Of a DNA stretch of 64,000 nucleotides, positions 1 to 8,132 are shown piece by piece. The notes beneath the pieces were generated by a model. That model saw only the letters and a list, made by a program, of their open reading frames with translations. It made no database searches and had not been told where the DNA came from. Position 1 is the stretch's first letter. The number at the start of each line of letters is the position of its first letter. Made by a program: the position numbers and the translations under genes. This DNA is from Emticicia sp. 21SJ11W-3 (GTDB lineage Bacteria; Bacteroidota; Bacteroidia; Cytophagales; Spirosomataceae), in assembly GCF_024138715.1 (NCBI RefSeq), contig NZ_CP092074.1, positions 5,084,001 to 5,148,000 of the forward strand, written 5' to 3'.

Positions 1-1016
1 CCTGTGTTATTGGGTGAATCGTTGATAGGTTTGGCGGGGTCAAACTTCGAATCGGCTTTGATTTTGTTGGTTGTAAAATCCCAGTCGGCATACACTTTAT
101 TGTCGCCGATGAAATACGGCCAGCCATAATAACCAGGGCCTTTGGCCTGGTTGAACTCATCATAACCACGCGGGCCACGCTCTGAATCCTTAGAGGCATC
201 GGGGCCTACTTCTCCCCAATACAAATATCCTGTTTTGGTGTCAATACTTGGTCTCCAGGGGTTACGATGACCCATGGTATAAATTTCAGGACGGGTTTTG
301 GGAGTACCCACCGGAAACAAGTTTCCTTTAGGTATAGAATACGTTCCGTTGGCTTCTGGTTTAATTCTCAGAATCTTTCCGCGCAGGTCGTTCGTGTTAG
401 AGGCCCCCCGCTGGTCGTCCCAGTTTTCCTGATTCGGACGCTCATCAATAGGAGCATATCCATCAGAGTTACTGTTACTGGTGTTATTTCCAACTGTCAG
501 ATACAGATTACCCGACTTATCGAAAACCATACCCCCGCCTGTGTGGCAACATTCTTGTCTTTGGGTTGGCACTTCCAGAAGTATTTTCTTAGACGCCTCC
601 ACGAGTTCTTCTCCTTTCAGCTCCCAGCGTGCCAGTATGTGTTTCGGCACGGCGGGGTCTGCATAATACATGTAAATCCAATGGTTTTTTTCAAAATCAG
701 GGTCTTGCACCAGCCCCATTAAACCTTCTTCCGCTTCGCGCTTTACCCCCTCACGGTTTGTGTATTTAGTATTAACCGGAATAGTGGCAAGCGTTTTTAT
801 TTCTTTAGTTGCGGGGTTATACTGTTTCAAGGCGCCTTTACGCTCCACAAGCAATACCCGACCGTCTTTCAGCAAGGCCATTTCCATGGGTTCGTCCAGC
901 TTTTCGGCCAGCACAACTTTAGTAAATCTGTTTTCTTCAGGAATCTGGGCCAGGCCTTGAAAGGCAAAAAAAAGCCCCGTTACAAAGAGACTTGTAAACT
1001 TCTTGTATTGCATCAT
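1..1016 (-). CDS. PQQ-dependent sugar dehydrogenase-like protein (3' end outside window)
   Basis: The reading frame is open from an ATG at 1016 (a second in-frame ATG lies at 1013) to the left edge, giving 338 visible residues. Residues 1-24 form a signal peptide ending in GLAQ. The rest matches the glucose/sorbosone dehydrogenase six-bladed propeller, including the ECCHTGGGMVFD stretch with the family's active-site-like His at residue 158 and the later GHRNPWRPS motif. Family members oxidise sugars or related alcohols in the periplasm using PQQ, and Bacteroidota versions often continue into cytochrome c or carbohydrate-binding domains, which would lie outside the window. It starts 21 bases after the LytTR regulator stop, so it may be the last gene of that operon. 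The substrate cannot be told. Confidence 0.85.
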   Translation of the reverse strand, partial: MMQYKKFTSLFVTGLFFAFQGLAQIPEENRFTKVVLAEKLDEPMEMALLKDGRVLLVERKGALKQYNPATKEIKTLATIPVNTKYTNREGVKREAEEGLMGLVQDPDFEKNHWIYMYYADPAVPKHILARWELKGEELVEASKKILLEVPTQRQECCHTGGGMVFDKSGNLYLTVGNNTSNSNSDGYAPIDERPNQENWDDQRGASNTNDLRGKILRIKPEANGTYSIPKGNLFPVGTPKTRPEIYTMGHRNPWRPSIDTKTGYLYWGEVGPDASKDSERGPRGYDEFNQAKGPGYYGWPYFIGDNKVYADWDFTTNKIKADSKFDPAKPINDSPNNT

Positions 1017-1037
1017 TGATAAAAAAGGTAAACGGGT

Positions 1038-1790
1038 TTATTTTGAATAGTTTAATAGTTTCAGTAATTCATCAATGCTTGATTCACTCACCGGAATCTC
1101 ATGTGCCCCGATTCTGATTCTTTGTCCCCTGATTGATTCAATTTTATCAGTATTCACAATAAAAGATTTATGAATACGCATAAATTGTCTGGGTGGCAAT
1201 TTTTCTTCTATGGCCTTCATCGTCGACTTGGTAAGAACGGGCTTGGTTTGGGTTGTGAGAAAAATTTTGATGTAATCTTTCAGCCCCTCAATATGGGTTA
1301 TATCTCTGATGGTAATTTTTACCAGCGAATACTCGACATTTATGAAAAAAAATTCGGGAAATTCTTCTGGTTTAGGCTGGGCAGGGTCGGCTGCGGTTGC
1401 AGCAACCGCCGGCGCAGGAGGCATTGTGTTTTTACGATGAAGTTCGAGCGCTTTATAGGCTGCTTTTGTAAAGCGGTCAAGGCTTACGGGTTTCATCAGG
1501 TAGTCTATTACATCTAAATCATAGCTTTCAACCGCATAGTTAGCATAGGCCGTTACAAAAATAACCATGGGTTTTTCTCTTAAGCTCTGCAGAAACTTTG
1601 TTCCGAGCATACCCGGCATCTGAATATCCAGAAACATCAGGTCTATTTTTTCTTCCTGCAAAGCCTGCATGGCTTCAAACGGATTTTTGCAGGTACGTAC
1701 CAATTCCAGAAAAGGTATCTGTTTGATGTTCTCTTCCAGGAGCTTGCGCCCCATACTTTCGTCGTCAACGGCAATACATCTGAGTGTCAT
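1038..1790 (-). CDS. LytTR-family response regulator
   Basis: This 250-residue protein has a receiver domain (about residues 1-120, acidic pocket DDE near residue 9, phospho-acceptor Asp in FLDIQMPG near residue 56, conserved Lys in LMKPVS) followed by a C-terminal LytTR DNA-binding domain (about 150-248, with the FMRIHKSFIVN and IPVSES motifs). A Pro/Ala-rich linker of about 25 residues separates them. It is the cytoplasmic response half of a two-component system with the upstream kinase, whose stop overlaps its start by four bases, so the two are translationally coupled. It may control itself, the divergent receptor at 3191 or the downstream dehydrogenase; the target is not visible. Confidence 0.93.
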   Translation of the reverse strand: MTLRCIAVDDESMGRKLLEENIKQIPFLELVRTCKNPFEAMQALQEEKIDLMFLDIQMPGMLGTKFLQSLREKPMVIFVTAYANYAVESYDLDVIDYLMKPVSLDRFTKAAYKALELHRKNTMPPAPAVAATAADPAQPKPEEFPEFFFINVEYSLVKITIRDITHIEGLKDYIKIFLTTQTKPVLTKSTMKAIEEKLPPRQFMRIHKSFIVNTDKIESIRGQRIRIGAHEIPVSESSIDELLKLLNYSK

Positions 1791-2875
1791 GAGCCAATTG
1801 TTTTTAGTTGCAAAAACAGAGAAACAATAAACCAGTTGTTCTCTTTTTTTATGTCTAGTCTATGTTTATCGGCATATAGCAGTTCTAACCTGCGTCTGAC
1901 GTTCTTCAGGCCTATGCCCGAGCTGCTGTCTTTGTCTTCAGGAAGCTCAGGGGCTATTTTGTTTTTTACTTCATAAAACAGCTCACTACCGCTACATCTT
2001 ACCAGAACATCAATCACCGGCGAGTCTATCATGCCCACTCCATGTTTAAATGCATTTTCTACAAAAGGAATCAGCAGCATAGGTTCTATAATCTGTGAGC
2101 CAATGTTTCCTTCTGCCTTCATGTTTATTTCAACGTCTTCTTCAAACCTTACTCTTTGCAATTCTATGTAGTTATTCAGGTAATTGATTTCTTTGTCCAG
2201 AGACACCTGCACGTCGTCGGCTTCGTATAACATATAGCGCATCAGTTCAGATAACTGAATAGTAACAGCCTCTGCAGCTGCCGACTTGGTGCGTATCAGA
2301 TACACAATGCTGTTCAGCACATTAAAAATAAAGTGCGGGCTTATCTGAGACCGCAGGAACGACAACTCGGCCTGCAGTTTTTCCTGTTTTTCTTCCTGTT
2401 TGGTTTTTTCCTGGTCGGCCATGTAAATAATTAAACCGTAAACAGTACTGATGGCACTTACAAAAAGAATAGGGAAAATAGTCTTTAGTTCAAAGATAAC
2501 AATTTTATGCCCACTCATGTCAACCGGGTTTTCCCAAAGCCAGAGTTTCAGAAAATACTGAACAAACATAAAAATAATACTCATTACAAGTACTGAAAAC
2601 ACATAAGAACCTACCCCTCTTTTCCTGAGAAAATAAGGCATCAGAATTAAAGTGTTAATAAAAAACTGAGGGATATGCGTAACAGACAGCGGAACGATGT
2701 GTGTCAGATACCAATGGTCTCTGTCCGTACCGTTCATTAAGGCGTTAATGATTGGCCAAATAGACCAGACTCCCCAAAAGAAGATATGAAATAAAACCCT
2801 GAACAGGTGTTGATAAGATATTTTTCTATTAAATATAGCCATTAAGTATGAAAGAGTTTTTATAAATAATTGCAC
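1787..2875 (-). CDS. LytS/YehU-type sensor histidine kinase
   Basis: This 362-residue membrane kinase has about four hydrophobic segments in residues 25-155, a short coiled coil (KTKQEEKQEKLQAEL), then the His_kinase domain. The phospho-acceptor His181 lies in the family motif SPHFIFNVLNSI, and the C-terminal HATPase region contains FVENAFKHG (N box) and SSGIGLKNVRRRL (G box). It lacks a recognisable extracellular ligand domain, so sensing is probably within the membrane segments. The partner regulator overlaps its 3' end by four bases. The ATG at 2875 is the only start upstream of the first membrane segment. A second Met at residue 12 is possible. Confidence 0.92.
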   Translation of the reverse strand: MQLFIKTLSYLMAIFNRKISYQHLFRVLFHIFFWGVWSIWPIINALMNGTDRDHWYLTHIVPLSVTHIPQFFINTLILMPYFLRKRGVGSYVFSVLVMSIIFMFVQYFLKLWLWENPVDMSGHKIVIFELKTIFPILFVSAISTVYGLIIYMADQEKTKQEEKQEKLQAELSFLRSQISPHFIFNVLNSIVYLIRTKSAAAEAVTIQLSELMRYMLYEADDVQVSLDKEINYLNNYIELQRVRFEEDVEINMKAEGNIGSQIIEPMLLIPFVENAFKHGVGMIDSPVIDVLVRCSGSELFYEVKNKIAPELPEDKDSSSGIGLKNVRRRLELLYADKHRLDIKKENNWFIVSLFLQLKTIGS

Positions 2876-3190
2876 TTTTTATTTTTCCTTACACACAAAA
2901 CCAAGGGGGTTTCTAAAGTACAAAGCCTAAACAAATCTATATTAATAAAATAACTCAATGTACACCAAACAGACCAAAGTGTTAAGTCTGACGACAAAAC
3001 TGCTCAAAATGCAATCAAAACCTGATTTATGGCCTGTTCTGTACCTTTTTTGCACTTTATAAGCTACATTTTATCTTTCATCTTCACTCTTCAAGATTTC
3101 ATCTATTTACTGAAAAAGTACCGGAAACACCTGTTTATTTTGTTGAAGTTAAAAGACAATCAAGCGAAAAAAATTATAAAAAATAAGACA
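2876..3190. other. Divergent intergenic region, kinase operon / receptor
   Basis: This 315-base spacer carries the control regions of the kinase operon (leftward) and the receptor (rightward). On the minus strand TAGATTTG (2932-2939) fits the Bacteroidota -7 element TAnnTTTG, but no well-spaced TTTG was found. The receptor frame stays open upstream to 3029, but that stretch looks non-coding because the signal peptide begins at 3191. No RNA gene or repeat was seen. Confidence 0.5.
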
Positions 3191-5740
3191 ATGAATAAGT
3201 TTATCAGTATCCTAAGTTTGGCAGCCCTTGTTGGTTTCTCTGCTGCAGCGCAATTTCCGGGCGGACCCGGCGGAATGGGCGGCCAGAGAGGAGACGGCAA
3301 TGGCAGACCCAATAATGCCCAGCAAACACCCCAACTTAACCTTGATGGAAACGCTCCGAAAGGAAACTCGAAAATATCCGGCTTTGTAGTTGATGAGGCC
3401 GTAACAACCGCGGTAGAGTTTGCTAACGTAGCCCTTTATAACAAGGCAACCAACAAAGTGGTAGACGGAACAATGGCCGACGAAAAAGGAAAATTTTCTT
3501 TAACCAGAGTAGCCGCCGGCGAGTATAAGCTGGTTATCAGTTTTATTGGTTATGCTGACAAGGTAATTGATAATATAAAAGTTGAAAAAGGAAAAGATAT
3601 TGACCTGGGCGTAATTAAATTATCTACCAGTGCCAAACAATTGGACGAGGTGACGGTAACCGCCGAAAAATCAATGATTGAAGAGAAAGTTGACCGCCTT
3701 GTGTATAATGCAGAAAAAGATATAACATCTAAAGGTGGTGACGCAGCCGATGTATTAAGAAAAGTACCTTTGCTGACGGTAGACCTTGACGGTAACGTTT
3801 CGCTACGTGGTACGTCTAATATCAGAGTATTAATCAACAATAAGCCTTCAACCATTATAGCCAGCAGTATTGCAGATGCGCTTAAAATGATTCCGTCAGA
3901 CCTCATCAAGTCGGTTGAAGTGATTACCTCACCTTCGGCCAAATATGATGCTGAGGGCTCAGGTGGTATCATTAACATTATTACAAAAAAGAGTTCTATT
4001 GAAGGGTTAACTTTAAACCTGGACTCGGGTGTAGGCGTAAGGGGCTCTAATCTGGGCCTGAACGGCAATATCCGTAAAGGTAAACTGGGTATCTCAATGG
4101 GTGGCGGTGGCCGGGCTTTTTATAATAAGGCGGCTACTTCGCTAGACCAGAGTACTTTAAGAGGCGGCAATACGGTATTGACAAAACAAACTGCTGATGC
4201 CTTTGACAACGGCTTGTTTGGAAGATATAATCTTGGTTTTGACTATGACATTGCCAAGAACCAGTCGCTTACCGCGGGCATTAATCTGGGTACACGTAAT
4301 TTTATCAGAACGCAAGACTACACCACCAGTCTTTATACCAATAATGTTTTTAATTCTACGGCATACAGAAATGTAGACAGCAAAGATCTTTCAAGCTCAA
4401 TTGATGTAAACCTTGATTACATTCGTACTTTCAAACCATCGCAAGAGTGGTCGGTTTCAACACAATACAGTAAGAGTAATCTTAAAAATAACTTTCTGGC
4501 AGACTTACTGAACGAATCAGGAGGCCTTACAAGCCGCCAGAAAAACCTGAACGGTAATACTAATCAGGAGTTTACGTTGCAGACTGACTTCCAGACCCCG
4601 ATAAAACAGAATCAGGTATTTGAAGTAGGCGTGAAAGGCATTTTCAGACAGGTAAACAGCGATTTCAGCTATCTTTTTGCCGGCCCGACAGGCGACTTTG
4701 CCACTGATGCCAGAAACCCATCCGGCTTGCTAGACTACTCGCAGAACATAGCCTCAGGCTATATGTCATATACCTACTCAACCAAAAACAAGTATGTGTT
4801 TAAAGTGGGTGCCCGTTACGAATACACAACTATTGAGGCAAAAGATCAGGTAAAAGATATTAATATACCTTCTTATGGTAATCTGGTGCCGAGTGTAAAC
4901 GTTTCAAAAACTATTGGTGCTACTACCTTAAAGGCAGCATATAACAAGCGTATTCAGCGCCCGGGCTTGCAACAGTTAAACCCTAACTTTAATGCAGCCA
5001 ACCCGCAGAACATTACCATTGGTAACCCGAGCCTTCGTCCGGAAATAACTGACAATTTCGAACTAAGCGCCAGTGCAAACATCAAAAAGGTTTATCTGAA
5101 CGCCTCAGTGTTCGGCCGCCAGACCAACAATTCTATCTTGCGCCTGAGCGCACCTTCTGACACCCTGGCCGGTGCAATTGTTACCACATTTGAGAACATA
5201 GGTAAACAACAGATGTACGGTACGAACATATTCGGAAACCTGAACATTACTCCAAAATGGTCGGTAAATGCAGGTATTGACCTATACTACAGCTATCTGG
5301 AAGGTATGGCGCAGGGCTCAGACGGGGTGTCGTCACTTATCAGTAACGACGGTGTGGTTATAGGTGGCCGTCTGCAAACGCAGATTCAGCTGAAAAACGG
5401 CTGGGGTATACAAGGCTTTAGCTTTTTCAGAGGTAACCAGATACAGTTGCAGGGTACCCAGGGTAGCTTCTATATGTACTCGCTTGGTTTCAGAAAAGAT
5501 TTCAAAAACAAAAAAGGAAGCCTGGGCTTAGCTACCGAGAACTTTCTGGGCGGTATAAAAGTAAAAACAACATTAAACTCGGCGCAGTTTAATCAGGTAA
5601 GTGTTAATAATATTTACAACCAGAACGTAAGGCTGACATTCAGTTACAAAATAGGAAATATGAGAATGGTAGAGAAGAAAACCAAATCGGTTAAGAACGA
5701 TGACGTGAAGGCAGGAGAAAGTAATAATATGAACAACTAA
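3191..5740 (+). CDS. TonB-dependent receptor-like outer-membrane beta-barrel protein
   Basis: The ATG at 3191 was chosen because it opens a clean signal peptide (MNKFISILSLAALVGFSAAAQ); an earlier in-frame ATG at 3029 would add 54 residues with no such logic. The 849-residue protein has a Gly/Pro-rich mature N terminus (about 22-60), a carboxypeptidase-like regulatory domain (about 62-145, SGFVVDEAV...), a plug-like domain with VLINNKPS and SAKYDAEGSGGIINIITKK (about 160-270), then a long beta-barrel ending in a short basic tail. It belongs to the 'outer membrane beta-barrel family' group, which lacks a SusD partner; none is encoded nearby. The substrate is unknown. It is transcribed alone, with a hairpin terminator after it. 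Confidence 0.88.
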   Translation: MNKFISILSLAALVGFSAAAQFPGGPGGMGGQRGDGNGRPNNAQQTPQLNLDGNAPKGNSKISGFVVDEAVTTAVEFANVALYNKATNKVVDGTMADEKGKFSLTRVAAGEYKLVISFIGYADKVIDNIKVEKGKDIDLGVIKLSTSAKQLDEVTVTAEKSMIEEKVDRLVYNAEKDITSKGGDAADVLRKVPLLTVDLDGNVSLRGTSNIRVLINNKPSTIIASSIADALKMIPSDLIKSVEVITSPSAKYDAEGSGGIINIITKKSSIEGLTLNLDSGVGVRGSNLGLNGNIRKGKLGISMGGGGRAFYNKAATSLDQSTLRGGNTVLTKQTADAFDNGLFGRYNLGFDYDIAKNQSLTAGINLGTRNFIRTQDYTTSLYTNNVFNSTAYRNVDSKDLSSSIDVNLDYIRTFKPSQEWSVSTQYSKSNLKNNFLADLLNESGGLTSRQKNLNGNTNQEFTLQTDFQTPIKQNQVFEVGVKGIFRQVNSDFSYLFAGPTGDFATDARNPSGLLDYSQNIASGYMSYTYSTKNKYVFKVGARYEYTTIEAKDQVKDINIPSYGNLVPSVNVSKTIGATTLKAAYNKRIQRPGLQQLNPNFNAANPQNITIGNPSLRPEITDNFELSASANIKKVYLNASVFGRQTNNSILRLSAPSDTLAGAIVTTFENIGKQQMYGTNIFGNLNITPKWSVNAGIDLYYSYLEGMAQGSDGVSSLISNDGVVIGGRLQTQIQLKNGWGIQGFSFFRGNQIQLQGTQGSFYMYSLGFRKDFKNKKGSLGLATENFLGGIKVKTTLNSAQFNQVSVNNIYNQNVRLTFSYKIGNMRMVEKKTKSVKNDDVKAGESNNMNN

Positions 5741-5784
5741 GGATTTTCAAAATTAGGTTTTTTATAGTTTTGTTTTAGTTAAAG

Positions 5785-5807
5785 GAGCTATCTTTCATTG
5801 ATAGCTC
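5785..5807 (+). terminator. Hairpin terminator after the receptor
   Basis: GAGCTATC (5785-5792) pairs with GATAGCTC (5800-5807) around a 7-base loop and is followed by a T-rich tail. It lies between convergent genes, so it may serve both strands. Confidence 0.65.
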
Positions 5808-5812
5808 TCTTT

Positions 5813-6385
5813 CTATTTTTTAGGCTTGATACTCTTGATAATGTCTGCTTTTCTCAGGATGATGCTCCAGACGGCAAAACCTGAATTATCGCTGAAACAT
5901 AGTTTCCCAGCACCTTTTTCAGCTGCGATAGGAGCCGTGTAGATATAGAGGGAGTCGCCAACGCTTTGAATATTGCTGCTCAAAGTTTGTTTCTGAGCCG
6001 CAATATCTGCATAGGCTTCAAGCACTTCTTTTTCTTTGGCATACAGGGTTTTATTGCTGCCAATGTCTGGCTGGCCCAGTAAGCGCACCTTCAGGTTATA
6101 CCTGTTTGCCACTGAATCAAGCAAGGGGATATTTTTAAGCTGGCATATTTCTTCAAGACGCGCCCCTGTTGCACCTTTCAGTTGTTTTTCCAGTTCGCCT
6201 GACAAATCAGTGCTTATCCGGCTACCCAACACTTCTACCTGCTCCATTATCTGGGCGGGCGACACCTTCTTTATTTTGTGTCCTTCCATTTCCTCTTTCA
6301 CTTCGGTAGTATCCAGACGTTCCACGTTTGAGCAGGCAAACTGGGTCAGACACAAGCTTAGTATTAAAACACTATTCTTAGCCAT
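5813..6385 (-). CDS. Predicted lipoprotein of unknown function
   Basis: The 190-residue product starts with a hydrophobic segment ending in LTQFAC, a lipobox-like site with Cys18, so it is probably a lipoprotein. The rest is soluble and helical. The order of elements (SPAQIMEQVEVLGSRISTDL, then a Cys-containing ICQLKN, then YIYTAPIAAEKGAGKLCF near the C terminus) is reminiscent of the small Tll0287/DUF3365 haem-sensor-like fold, but the usual CxxCH is absent, so this is a weak suggestion only. It begins 9 bases after the guanylyltransferase stop and is likely cotranscribed. I do not assign a function. Confidence 0.6.
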   Translation of the reverse strand: MAKNSVLILSLCLTQFACSNVERLDTTEVKEEMEGHKIKKVSPAQIMEQVEVLGSRISTDLSGELEKQLKGATGARLEEICQLKNIPLLDSVANRYNLKVRLLGQPDIGSNKTLYAKEKEVLEAYADIAAQKQTLSSNIQSVGDSLYIYTAPIAAEKGAGKLCFSDNSGFAVWSIILRKADIIKSIKPKK

Positions 6386-6394
6386 GGTTTTCTG

Positions 6395-7462
6395 TTAAAC
6401 AAACTCTTTACCTTTCGTTCCGGCCGTAGCCACAAACTCTTTAACTTTCTGCTCATCTTCCTTACGGCAAATCATAAGCACGTTATCGTATTCAGCTACT
6501 ATATAACCATCAAGGCCATTTACAACCACCAGGCGGTCGGCAGGAGTTTTGATGATTGAATTACTGGTATTATACAACAAAGTGTTACCGTCTATTACGT
6601 TCTGGTTTTCGTCTTTGTCTGAAATCTCATACAATGATTTCCAGGTACCGAGGTCAGACCAGCCGATATCAGACAGCACCACAAACACGTTTTCCGCTTT
6701 CTCCATCACACCATTGTCAATTGAAATGCTTTTGCACTGCGGATACGCTTTTTTAAGTGCCTCGGCTTCACCGGCGGTGTAGAAGTCTTTCTTGATTTCT
6801 TCAAATGCTTCAGCCATTTCAGGTAAAAACATTTCGAAAGTCTTTTTGATAGTCTTCACATTCCAGATAAAGATACCGGCGTTCCAGACAAACTCTCCGC
6901 TTTCTACAAACTTAACAGCCCACTCAAGGTCTGGTTTTTCTGTAAAGGTTCTTACCCTTTTAATATCGCCTTCCGTCTCTGTGAACTGAATATATCCATA
7001 ACCTGTATCAGGTCTGGTTGGTTTAATACCCAACGTTACCAAAACGTCGTTACTGGCCGAAAAATGCAAGGCAACGTTGATTCTCTTACGGAACTCTTCT
7101 TCTTTCAGAATGATGTGGTCTGCAGGAGCAACTACGATATTGGCATCCGGATTTTTAGAGGCTATTTTATAACAGGCATAACCGATACACGGTGCGGTAT
7201 TTCTACGGTTCGGTTCTAGTAATATCTGGTCGTCAGACAGATACGGCAATTGTTGTTTTGTTATATGGTAGTACTCTTCGCTGGTAACAATGTAGATGTT
7301 TTCTTTTGGGCAAACACCTTCAAAACGTTCAACAGTTTGCTGAATCATTGTTTTACCGATTCCCAGTACATCATGAAACTGTTTTGGGTTGGTACTACGA
7401 CTAAACGGCCAGAATCGTGTTCCGACTCCTCCGGCCATAATGATTACATAATTGTTTTCCAT
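6395..7462 (-). CDS. manC: Mannose-1-phosphate guanylyltransferase
   Basis: This enzyme makes GDP-mannose from mannose 1-phosphate and GTP in the cytoplasm, feeding mannose/fucose residues into surface polysaccharides. The 355-residue protein has the nucleotidyltransferase signature MAGGVGTRFWPFSR at residues 10-23, the EPNRRNTAP and VVAPADH motifs, FTEKPD (about 173) and WNAGIFIW. It is the short form without the phosphomannose isomerase cupin domain found in bifunctional ManC proteins, so an isomerase must be encoded elsewhere. The ATG at 7462 gives the expected N terminus. A lipoprotein gene follows 9 bases downstream; no other sugar-nucleotide genes are adjacent. Confidence 0.93.
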   Translation of the reverse strand: MENNYVIIMAGGVGTRFWPFSRSTNPKQFHDVLGIGKTMIQQTVERFEGVCPKENIYIVTSEEYYHITKQQLPYLSDDQILLEPNRRNTAPCIGYACYKIASKNPDANIVVAPADHIILKEEEFRKRINVALHFSASNDVLVTLGIKPTRPDTGYGYIQFTETEGDIKRVRTFTEKPDLEWAVKFVESGEFVWNAGIFIWNVKTIKKTFEMFLPEMAEAFEEIKKDFYTAGEAEALKKAYPQCKSISIDNGVMEKAENVFVVLSDIGWSDLGTWKSLYEISDKDENQNVIDGNTLLYNTSNSIIKTPADRLVVVNGLDGYIVAEYDNVLMICRKEDEQKVKEFVATAGTKGKEFV

Positions 7463-8132
7463 TAAAATCGCTAAGTGTTAATATAATATCAGAGTAAATA
7501 ATCAAGGAATGTACAAAAGTTGAGAATACAATCTTATTGCTTACTTAGATGCTATTGAAGATTTGATAATTCTTTGGTTTTTTGAGAGTATTCTACTTTT
7601 GAGTTATAAGCTATTTCAAAATCAACTGCATGTAAAACTACATTTTCTTTAACATTCCACCAAAATTAAGTTTGTGTTAATCAGATTTACGACTTTATAT
7701 CCAAAAATATCTATTTTTTATACAGTAAACACCCGGCTGTGCCTTCATTAAGGTGGCCGAATTTGTTTTGATGCTTACATGGCCGGCTCTCATAAACCCG
7801 ACTTGCTCAGTGCACTGGTATTGTTGGCAGCTTTGCGGCTTTACACTAACAATAGGCAGCCATGCCGGGGAGTTGCCAATCAAAAACCAAAACGATAAGT
7901 AAAACAGTTAAATAGATAATATATGAGGCGTTGAGGGGTGGCTAGTCCCGAAAACTACAGCAAAAATTAAAAAACGATACCGAAAAGTAATATACCGGGG
8001 CTTATATAATTATTTTTTGGTAAAATTGTAAAATTTTTATAAAATCAAGCGATAGTATGCTTGCATATTACTTTTTTCTTTTCTATGTTTGACACAAATT
8101 TACGTTTTGTTAACTCACTAACCAATACCCCC
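7463..8132. other. Long intergenic region with a GC-richer island
   Basis: This 670-base spacer separates divergent genes. Its flanks are AT-rich, but about 7725-7880 is clearly richer in G and C and holds several inverted repeats, including TATTGTT (7819-7825) with AACAATA (7848-7854). A 62-codon minus-strand frame (7695-7883) crosses the island but has no recognisable protein features, so I do not call a gene. The right end contains the receptor promoter at 8061-8091. The island could be an unrecognised RNA, an intergenic repeat or gene debris. Confidence 0.45.
8061..8091 (+). promoter_or_regulatory. Candidate Bacteroidota promoter of the 8133 receptor
   Basis: TATGTTTG at 8084-8091 matches the -7 consensus TAnnTTTG, and TTG at 8061-8063 sits 20 bases upstream in the -33 position. 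Transcription would start near 8097, downstream of the earlier in-frame ATG at 8061, which supports translation from 8133. Confidence 0.6.

Noticed and set aside
267-722. 151-codon plus-strand frame over the left-edge gene
   Set aside because: It is antisense to a clear dehydrogenase frame that continues past the window edge.
3029-3190. Upstream extension of the 3191 receptor
   Set aside because: The extension is hydrophobic and AT-rich, but a standard signal peptide begins at 3191, so the extra residues are unlikely to be translated.
7695-7883. 62-codon minus-strand frame in the long spacer
   Set aside because: It has Cys and His residues but no domain, signal peptide or promoter, and sits in a structured, compositionally odd island. 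I kept the island as a finding but not the frame as a gene.
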